Below, in pieces: positions 6,504 to 13,257 of a stretch of DNA of 64,000 nucleotides. The notes under the pieces were generated by a model, which saw only the letters and a program-made list of their open reading frames with translations, did not search any database and was not told the DNA's origin. This DNA comes from Candidatus Acidulidesulfobacter diazotrophicus (GTDB lineage: Bacteria; SZUA-79; Acidulodesulfobacterales; Acidulodesulfobacteraceae). The stretch covers positions 1 through 64,000 of the forward strand of contig SGBB01000013.1 of assembly GCA_004195025.1 (NCBI GenBank), given 5' to 3'. A program made the position numbers and the translations under genes. The stretch's first letter is position 1, and every line of letters starts with the position of its first letter.

Positions 6504-9500
6504 CTAATCGGGGCTTGCTCCTGCTAAAATATCGCCGATGGGAGCCCCTTCTTTTTTTGCTAATTTTTTTATGTGCCCTATAACTTTTTTATAGGATTTT
6601 AAACCCTTTGATGCTATCCATTCCTGTTTAAATTGTTCCGGTCCGCTTATTTTTAATAATGAAGTCGGAGAATAATTTTCTGCGTTGTTATTATTTGTAC
6701 CTTTTTTAATAATTTTTTTACTGCTGTTGATATTTTTGTTATATACTTGTTGCTTATTTTTTTGATGTTTATTATGATGCAACTCATTTAATTCTGCTAA
6801 TTTCAATCTATTTCTATTATTAACTATTTTTTTATTTAAATCTTTATTGTTAGCCCTTCTTAACTGTTTATTTTTATTTTTATTATCTGCATTATTAATA
6901 TTTACAGGAGCTTCCCAGAAACCGGCTTTTCCTAATTTTAAACGCATCTTATCTATATAGCTTTTGCATATTCCGGGATTAAGCGCCGGTTTAACCTGCA
7001 TTTTAACCGCATTATACGGTTTCATATCGGGTTTTTCCGTCCAGCCTGTATTTATAACAGGAGTGTTTGCATCCCATTGAGACATAGGAGGAATTTTAAA
7101 TATTGCTTCTATTGTTTTTACAATACTTATTTGTGAATAAAATTTCTTTATTAATACTCCTTTTTTAACCCATGGTGAAATCATAACGGCAAAAGTCCGG
7201 TGCGCATTTATATGGTCTGCTCCTGATTGAGCATCATCTTCAGTAATAAATACGAGTGTATTTTTCCATATAGGAGAATGGGATAAATAGTCTATTATTT
7301 TACCCGTAGCATAATCATTATTTGCAACATAGTAATCCGGCGTATAATAACACGGTCTATTGCCGGCTGTATGGTCATCCGGAAGCCATATGTAAACAAA
7401 AGACGGAAATTTATGGTGAGCAATTTTATTTTTTGCAAAATTTAGAAAGACCTTCGCTCTTTGGGTATCGAGAATAAATCTATCCCATCCGTAAGAAGAT
7501 AAATCTACATGCTTTTTCATAGCAGGTAAAATATTTCCTATTCTATTACGTGAAATAAATTCGCCGAAAACTTCAAAAGGCGTATTATGTTTTAACATAT
7601 CATTATATATATAAAGTCCGTAAGGATAACTTATCCATGGATTAGACCAGTGTTTTAATTTTAATAAACTATCGTAAATAGGCATATATTTATAATGGTC
7701 TTTTAAATTTAGAGGTCTTAAAGGCTGTGTCCACCCTGGATTACCTACTAATCCTCTTCCCGAATAATATTGAGTCCATGTTCTCTGCACAAAATCGGAA
7801 TCAGATGCCCCTGTAGTCCATTGATGACCCTGCGCAGTTACTTCACCGTCGGCGTCGAAATTTACGAACAGTCCGTAATCGTTTGCCAATTTATATAAAT
7901 TAGGCAGCTCTTTTTGATTGTATAAATCAAAATGCGGGTCTGCCCATTTTCCAGCCCGACTGTAATCTCCTAAATCTTCGTCAAATGTTTTATTTTCACG
8001 GAGGATAAATACTACATGCTTTATATGTTTTCTTAGAAATTTCTCAATTTTTTCATCGGCAAGTTTTCTTTTTTTTCTTTGTGATAAACTGAACAAATCG
8101 TCGTGCAGAACAACTTTTGTCCAAAATTTAAGCTGCGGCATAACTTTATTTATAGATATTTTTTCGATAGCACCGTCCATCATATCGCCGACCCACTGAA
8201 AATGAACATTGGGACCGCTTCCTATCCCCTTGGCATTAGTAACATAAATATTACCTTTGTTAATAATTACAGATGTGGGATACCATGCGGTAGGAATTAA
8301 TCCAACCTGCTTTCCTGTTTTTATGTTAAAAACACTTATATCATTATTGCCGGCATTCACCGCATACATAAAGCCTTTATAAACAGCCGCTCCATCGGGA
8401 TAGCTGCCGTAAGGAGCATGAGGATAAGGCGCATCATTAAATATACGGACAACTTTTAAATTTTGCGTATTAAATTCAAAAATTTTATCATTATTTGAAT
8501 CGGTTACAAATACGTACGGGGTATTGGCAAGCTGTATTAATCCAGTCGGATTAACTCCCGGAGAAAAGCTTAAAGGCGATAATTTTTTACCGACTAAAAT
8601 TTTTCCGACTGATTTTAAATTAATCGCATTTAATACTGTTACGCTATCGGAACCCCAATCCGAAACTGCCAATCTTTTGCCGTGGTCTGCCAGTATTATA
8701 TCAAATGGGTAAGCACCTGCATTTGCATAACTTGTTTTACCTGTTTCTAAATTAATTTTTGCAACCGAATTTGAAAGGAGTCCTGTCGTATATAGGTATT
8801 TATCATTACTTGAAATAGCTATGCTATCGGGATAAAAAAGGTAGGGTTTATTTTCATGTTTATACGCCATAGTGCCTATCGGCGCATTGGAATGCTTAGA
8901 ATGAAAAGAATAAGATTTTTGATATTGATGCCCTTGATACTGATATGGGTACTGATTTTTAGGAAACGGCTGCCATTTTAAATAATATTTTTTAATAACT
9001 TTTATTTTTCCGTTTTTCTTAATCTTTATAGCAATAATATCATTGACTCCGCCACCAGCCGCATAAAGAATGCCGTTCGGAGCAAAATCAATCCCTTGAA
9101 AAAGGTCTTGATTTTTATTTTTTGCATATACCATTTGACTGAATGCTTTATTTAAACTGGAATGACGCGCTTTTTTAGGATTATATACAATTTTTTTGAA
9201 CTTTTTAAATCTTCTTTTTTTAAATTTTTTTTGTTTATATGCTCTATATTGAGACACTTCTTTAAGAGTTTTTCTGTTATATATGATAATAGTCTGAAAA
9301 AATGTAGCGCCGTTCGCCACTACGGCAATATATTTACCATGAGTTACAACATTTGTAGAAAAATTAGGAGTTTTATTCAATATTCCAATCGGACTGATAT
9401 ATCTGCCTGTGGGAAGCTTAAAGATATAATCCTTATAATTGTTTTTTGAAATATTAACAGGTTTTAATATTTTTTTGTTAATTTTATTTATAAGGATTCC

Positions 9501-9596
9501 CGCATCGGCATTTTTATTTATTCCAATAAAAATAATAATACCTGATATTACTATTAAAAATAATACTAATAAACTTAAAATATTTTTTTTAATCAT
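6504..9596 (-). CDS. Secreted beta-propeller / alkaline-phosphatase-superfamily phosphoesterase 1
   Basis: A 1030-residue exported protein: signal segment (about 4-32), a YncE/YVTN-like seven-bladed beta-propeller (about 60-480, e.g. YPFDIILADHGKRLAVSDWG, YVFVTDSNNDKIFEF), then a phosphoesterase domain of the alkaline phosphatase superfamily (about 520-860). Catalytic and metal motifs visible are ENKTFDEDLGDY (nucleophile/metal), LPDDHTAG, and TEDDAQSGADH...HRT. A Lys/Asn-rich linker leads to a conserved 50-residue tail (GPEQFKQEW to the end). It probably hydrolyses phosphate esters outside the cytoplasm. The paralogue at 13258 is clearly homologous over the whole length. No RBS sits at the ATG; a strong GGAGGAGGG lies 65 nt upstream. 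A Pho-box array precedes it. Confidence 0.85.
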   Translation of the reverse strand: MIKKNILSLLVLFLIVISGIIIFIGINKNADAGILINKINKKILKPVNISKNNYKDYIFKLPTGRYISPIGILNKTPNFSTNVVTHGKYIAVVANGATFFQTIIIYNRKTLKEVSQYRAYKQKKFKKRRFKKFKKIVYNPKKARHSSLNKAFSQMVYAKNKNQDLFQGIDFAPNGILYAAGGGVNDIIAIKIKKNGKIKVIKKYYLKWQPFPKNQYPYQYQGHQYQKSYSFHSKHSNAPIGTMAYKHENKPYLFYPDSIAISSNDKYLYTTGLLSNSVAKINLETGKTSYANAGAYPFDIILADHGKRLAVSDWGSDSVTVLNAINLKSVGKILVGKKLSPLSFSPGVNPTGLIQLANTPYVFVTDSNNDKIFEFNTQNLKVVRIFNDAPYPHAPYGSYPDGAAVYKGFMYAVNAGNNDISVFNIKTGKQVGLIPTAWYPTSVIINKGNIYVTNAKGIGSGPNVHFQWVGDMMDGAIEKISINKVMPQLKFWTKVVLHDDLFSLSQRKKRKLADEKIEKFLRKHIKHVVFILRENKTFDEDLGDYSRAGKWADPHFDLYNQKELPNLYKLANDYGLFVNFDADGEVTAQGHQWTTGASDSDFVQRTWTQYYSGRGLVGNPGWTQPLRPLNLKDHYKYMPIYDSLLKLKHWSNPWISYPYGLYIYNDMLKHNTPFEVFGEFISRNRIGNILPAMKKHVDLSSYGWDRFILDTQRAKVFLNFAKNKIAHHKFPSFVYIWLPDDHTAGNRPCYYTPDYYVANNDYATGKIIDYLSHSPIWKNTLVFITEDDAQSGADHINAHRTFAVMISPWVKKGVLIKKFYSQISIVKTIEAIFKIPPMSQWDANTPVINTGWTEKPDMKPYNAVKMQVKPALNPGICKSYIDKMRLKLGKAGFWEAPVNINNADNKNKNKQLRRANNKDLNKKIVNNRNRLKLAELNELHHNKHQKNKQQVYNKNINSSKKIIKKGTNNNNAENYSPTSLLKISGPEQFKQEWIASKGLKSYKKVIGHIKKLAKKEGAPIGDILAGASPD

Positions 9597-9840
9597 ACGT
9601 AATTAATAGTAAAATCATCACATTGTTATAGACGATGCTATAGACAATACAATGAAATTACTACCCTCCTCCCTGATTTAAAATTATTTATTATTTATAT
9701 AGAGCAGCCCTAAATTTATAATGTTTATTAATCAATCAATAACATATAATGCAATAACATATAATAATGCATATTTATCAATTCAGAATATACAATGAAT
9801 GAAACAATTATTTTGTTGAAATTTAATTTATAATTCGAGT

Positions 9841-9900
9841 ATTATAACATTTGAAGTATTACAGAATTATTACAGTTATATTAAATTTTTGTAATAATAT
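9841..9900 (-). promoter_or_regulatory. Pho-box-like array and promoter of phosphoesterase 1
   Basis: Four 11-bp units begin at 9857, 9868, 9879 and 9890 (plus-strand TATTACAGAAT, TATTACAGTTA, TATTAAATTTT, TGTAATAATAT). On the coding strand the last unit TGTAATA is followed by 10 nt and TATAAT (-10, 9841-9846). The mRNA leader would be about 240 nt. Confidence 0.75.
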
Positions 9901-9965
9901 TATAATCATTTAATATTTTTAGCAAAAGACCTTATAATAGTTAATGACATAATTATAAAAATATA

Positions 9966-9994
9966 TTGACAATTATAAATATTTGTATTACATT
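9966..9994 (+). promoter_or_regulatory. Possible sigma-70 promoter for the RHH-PIN operon
   Basis: TTGACA (9966-9971), 17-nt spacer, TACATT (9989-9994). It faces the toxin-antitoxin genes at 10098 and is back to back with the Pho-box promoter. The leader of about 100 nt is long for such operons, so another promoter near 10060 is possible. Confidence 0.4.
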
Positions 9995-10097
9995 TGAATA
10001 CATACACATATATATTATATGAATTAATAATTTTATTTTATACAATTAAAAGTTTTATATGAAAGTCATATAATATTTATAAGTCGGGGGTTGTTTT

Positions 10098-10316
10098 ATG
10101 AAAAACGCAACTATTACATTGAGAATATCAAAAGATTTAAAAGAAGAAATGGATTTTATTTTAGAAAATGAAAAAAGTTCTCAAAGCGAATTTATCAGAG
10201 AAGCCCTTAATAAATATATATCTTTAAAAAAATTTCACTATTTGAGAAAAAAAGTTTTACCTTATGCCGAATCTAAAGGTTTTTTAACGGACGAAGATAT
10301 ATTTAAGAACTTATAA
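10098..10316 (+). CDS. Ribbon-helix-helix (CopG-like) antitoxin
   Basis: A 72-residue protein: MKNATITLRISKDLKEEMDF is a CopG/RHH DNA-binding N-terminus, followed by helix QSEFIREALNKYISLKKF and a short C-terminal tail ending DEDIFKNL. It acts as antitoxin and operon repressor in RHH-PIN modules. The stop TAA overlaps the ATG of the toxin gene by one base (TAATG), showing tight translational coupling. A GGGGG tract 7 nt upstream of the ATG is an unusual ribosome binding site. Confidence 0.82.
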   Translation: MKNATITLRISKDLKEEMDFILENEKSSQSEFIREALNKYISLKKFHYLRKKVLPYAESKGFLTDEDIFKNL

Positions 10317-10717
10317 TGAAAGTAGTCTTGGACAGCAATGTTATAATTGCAGCATTTTCTGCAAGAGGGCTATGCTTGGAACTATTTGAAAATTGCATTT
10401 TAAATCAACAAATTATTATAAGTGAATTTATATTACGCGAAGTAGAAGAAAATTTGATTAAAAAAATTAAGCTTCCTCAAGAAATAGTTTCTGAGATTAT
10501 TGAATATCTTAGAAATACATTTAGTTTAGTTGAACCTGGATTTATAGATAGCAACATTTGTAGGGATAAAAACGATTTGAAAATTATCGGCACCGCAATA
10601 GCAGGAAACGCTCAAATAATTATAACAGGAGATAAAGACCTGTTGATTTTAAAACAATATAAAAAAATAAAGATTGCAGCTCCAAGAGATTTTTGGAATA
10701 ATTATTACAATGTTTAA
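10316..10717 (+). CDS. PIN-domain toxin of the PIN_3 / COG1569 type
   Basis: A 133-residue PIN nuclease of the 'putative toxin component, PIN family' group, distinct from VapC. MKVVLDSNVIIAAFSARGLC carries the first catalytic Asp; the Glu is in ISEFILREVEENL; the C-terminal acidic pair is in RDKNDLKIIGTAIAGNAQIIITGDKDLL. Partner of the RHH antitoxin immediately upstream. Family members are RNases; the target here is unknown. Confidence 0.85.
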   Translation: MKVVLDSNVIIAAFSARGLCLELFENCILNQQIIISEFILREVEENLIKKIKLPQEIVSEIIEYLRNTFSLVEPGFIDSNICRDKNDLKIIGTAIAGNAQIIITGDKDLLILKQYKKIKIAAPRDFWNNYYNV

Positions 10718-10861
10718 TTGACACTTAAAAGAGATATATACGCTTCTTCTTAATATAGAAAACTCTTTTAGAACACTCAAAAGCCTTAAAATTAATACTC
10801 TTTGTATCAAAGTTTCCGAATGTTAATAAAAATACGCCCTATAATTAATTCTATAATTAAT

Positions 10862-10978
10862 TCGGATATGATTTATAAATACTACGATATAAAGATTAAA
10901 AAAGAAGTGTATGAAAAAAGCGGGGTTTTGGAATACATAATAATAGTAGATCCCGGAGCAAGTTATTGCATATTATAA
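10862..10978 (+). pseudogene. C-terminal remnant of a Uma2-family endonuclease
   Basis: Plus-strand reading DMIYKYYDIKIKKEVYEKSG followed by VLEYIIIVDPGASY matches the C-terminal signature of Uma2 restriction-endonuclease-like proteins (KY.lY.k.GV.EYWivDP). Only about 38 residues remain before the stop at 10976-10978 and there is no catalytic PD-(D/E)xK part. The rest of the 10718-11044 stretch holds no recognisable gene. Confidence 0.55.
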
Positions 10979-11044
10979 CTCATTAATATTATTAAATAAT
11001 TTAGCTTTGTAAAAATGCTATGGGACAAATTTTAGACAAAATGG

Positions 11045-11485
11045 CTATTTTGGACGGTTATTTTCTTTGTCGGTAGAATGAAAAATAATATCGAATAATC
11101 TTTCGTTCGTCTTGTTCATATAGTCCACTTTTTCGGAAAGGGCGTCTATCTTGGTATTCAATTTATCGTCAAGGGCGTCTATTTTGTTGTCAAGGGCAGT
11201 AATCCTGGTATTCAATTTATCGTCAAGGGCGTCTATTTTGTTGTCAAGGGCAGTAATCCTGGTATTCAATTTATCGTCAAGGGCGTCTATCCTTTCATCG
11301 AGACGGGCTATATTGGTATTAATCCTTTCGTCTAGACGGGCTATATCGGATTTAAGTTCATTTTTAACGGAATTTATCCTTTCTTCAAGGATATCCTGCT
11401 TATTCATAATCTTGCCTAAATCAGGGACTATTAATTCCTGAATGACTTTTCTTATCGCATTTTCTCTAATGCTTTCCGCAGACAT
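11045..11485 (-). CDS. Coiled-coil protein with tandem heptad-like repeats
   Basis: A 146-residue, very hydrophilic coiled-coil protein. The N-terminus MSAESIRENAIRKVIQELIV is followed by repeated units (L-D-E-R-I-x-A-L-D-D-K-L-N-T-R-I-T) ending in a short tail. ATG 11485 was chosen because a GGAG site lies 6 nt upstream; a longer frame to 11527 has none. No transmembrane segment or enzymatic motif is visible. It may be a structural or regulatory oligomer. It is last in the minus-strand series after phosphoesterase 2, with its own RBS. Function not recognised. Confidence 0.65.
   Translation of the reverse strand: MSAESIRENAIRKVIQELIVPDLGKIMNKQDILEERINSVKNELKSDIARLDERINTNIARLDERIDALDDKLNTRITALDNKIDALDDKLNTRITALDNKIDALDDKLNTKIDALSEKVDYMNKTNERLFDIIFHSTDKENNRPK
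11155..11290. repeat. 54-bp tandem repeat inside the coiled-coil gene
   Basis: Two exact 54-bp copies (11155-11208, 11209-11262) and a partial third encode 18-residue units. Exact identity at the DNA level shows recent expansion, so copy number may vary between strains while staying in frame. Confidence 0.9.
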
Positions 11486-11602
11486 TTTTAATCTCCAATA
11501 AATTAATCCTTTTCTTAAATTATACAACCGATATTTAAAATAATAAAGAGTTTTTTTATGAATAAATAAATAAGATACCTTTATTTATTATGGAATGTAA
11601 GT

Positions 11603-12118
11603 CTACTGCAATGCTACTTGTAGATTATACACTGCCGGAGAATCATTCCCGTTTTGAGAATTAGATAACTGGGGATTCCAAACTCTTACAGTAACATCAT
11701 CTCCTGGCATTAAAGACCATGACCCGTTACCATAAGAACCTGTAAAACCATTAATAATAATTTCGTTGTTTGTCCAGCTGGTTATATAGAGATGGACCAT
11801 GTCCCCGCTCCATCCGGCACTCCAATTTCTTGTCATATCGGTAATTTCAATAAATCTGGAGTCCCCATTAAAGGAAAAGTGTGTTCCAAAACCGATTCCT
11901 TTAATAACAATAGTTTGATTATTCGTTGGATAAACAGTACTGACAGAGAAAATTTCGGGGGAATTATTTGTCGTATTATTTAAATTTTGAAATTTATTAA
12001 GAGTGCCTCCAATAATTCCTCCAATCGAATTTTCTGCAATGGCAATTGAAGAAGTTGAGAAAATTATAAAGAAAAATATTATAAACATGCCGGCTAATAT
12101 TTTAACTTTTTTATTCAT
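11603..12118 (-). CDS. Secreted IPT/TIG-like beta-sandwich protein
   Basis: A 171-residue protein with a clear signal peptide (hydrophobic core FIIFFFIIFSTSSIAIAE). The mature part contains SVYPTNNQTIVIKGIGFG-type text followed by a beta-rich domain with conserved-looking Trp/Gly (RNWSAGWSGDMVHLYITSW, GSWSLMPGDDVTVRVWNP), the pattern of IPT/TIG-like or related exported beta-sandwich domains. ATG 12118 (or 12121) was chosen because of an AGGAGGG site just upstream; the longer frame has no RBS. It follows the OB-fold protein and phosphoesterase 2 on the same strand and may be an accessory secreted protein. Role unknown. Confidence 0.6.
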   Translation of the reverse strand: MNKKVKILAGMFIIFFFIIFSTSSIAIAENSIGGIIGGTLNKFQNLNNTTNNSPEIFSVSTVYPTNNQTIVIKGIGFGTHFSFNGDSRFIEITDMTRNWSAGWSGDMVHLYITSWTNNEIIINGFTGSYGNGSWSLMPGDDVTVRVWNPQLSNSQNGNDSPAVYNLQVALQ

Positions 12119-12340
12119 CATTAAACCCTCCTTAGTTTTCCTATAATTATCAATATTTAAAGCACCTATAAATTTTATATTGCAATTAGATCTTTTCTCT
12201 ATTTTTAACATAACGTCTTTAAATTATTTTAGGCGTACTAAAAACATGATTTCATTATAATCATTAATTCCCTTTATTAATTAGTTTTAATACTGTTTTA
12301 AATCGAAGCATTGCCACCCATCAGCAACTTGATTTTGAAT

Positions 12341-13210
12341 TTATGGCTGAATTTTACATTGATTCAATTCCATTCCAAATATAATGCTTGGTTTATATAT
12401 TCCTATTATAGTAATTGATTGACCTTTTTTTATATTGTATGCTTGATTAATATAATTTTTATTAGTAATATTACAATATACATGATTAAATCGTTCACCC
12501 TGCAATGCGATTGTAACTTCATTTCCTGAATTACTTGAATCTAAAAAAATAATACTGCCTGTTAATTCTAATGTTTTATTAATATAACGATGATTAAACG
12601 CAAAACTATTACTATAGTATTGTTCATCCGCGCTTATTGATGTCGTATTTAGAGCCGCATTGTTACTAACTTTAAGTTTAGGTCCTTTTACTAATCCTGA
12701 TTTATAAAGGTCAGAAATTAATTGAGGATATGTATGTGAATACTTCAATAATATTTCCGAATACTTGGCTGATACAAAAATAGATGCCGATGGTGTAGCA
12801 ATTTTATGCCAAAACAATACATATGTTGCCAAATATTCTCCAACATTACTTGCTGCATCAACAAGAGGTATACCCTGATTTTCAACATAACAGGCTGCTT
12901 GATAATGGGCTTCTAATTTTGCGTCAATAGCCACGTTCATGTAACGACCAAGCGTAATATCTCGCGATATACTATTAATAACATCTTTAATATAGATATT
13001 ATTACATTCATTACCATATCCATGAGCCTCTAGTTTTAAAATATTAAAAATACTTGATGTATTTGAAGGCTGGCTTGTGGAAATATTCCCAAATGTAACC
13101 TTTTGAATTATATAATTATTATTATGCATTATCGTAAATCCAAACGATTGATATTTAGTAAAAACTATAAAAAATATAAATAAAAAAATGATTAAGGTAA
13201 ATAATTTCAT
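12341..13210 (-). CDS. Exported protein with C-terminal tRNA_anti-like OB-fold domain
   Basis: A 289-residue protein with an N-terminal hydrophobic signal/anchor (about 3-25). The middle section has no recognised domain. The last 100 residues (ISADEQYYSNSFAFNHRYIN through ITIIGIYKPSIIFGMELNQC) follow the tRNA_anti-like OB-fold pattern: N..A...Y.nk.l.ltG.I, then v.C.f, then kGq.itI.G, then l..C.i. Such domains occur in many exported proteins of unknown function. It lies 47 nt downstream of phosphoesterase 2 and may be co-transcribed. Function not known. Confidence 0.6.
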   Translation of the reverse strand: MKLFTLIIFLFIFFIVFTKYQSFGFTIMHNNNYIIQKVTFGNISTSQPSNTSSIFNILKLEAHGYGNECNNIYIKDVINSISRDITLGRYMNVAIDAKLEAHYQAACYVENQGIPLVDAASNVGEYLATYVLFWHKIATPSASIFVSAKYSEILLKYSHTYPQLISDLYKSGLVKGPKLKVSNNAALNTTSISADEQYYSNSFAFNHRYINKTLELTGSIIFLDSSNSGNEVTIALQGERFNHVYCNITNKNYINQAYNIKKGQSITIIGIYKPSIIFGMELNQCKIQP

Positions 13211-13257
13211 TTTTATTGTTAATCCTCCTGATTATATTATTTTGTATAATAAATCTA

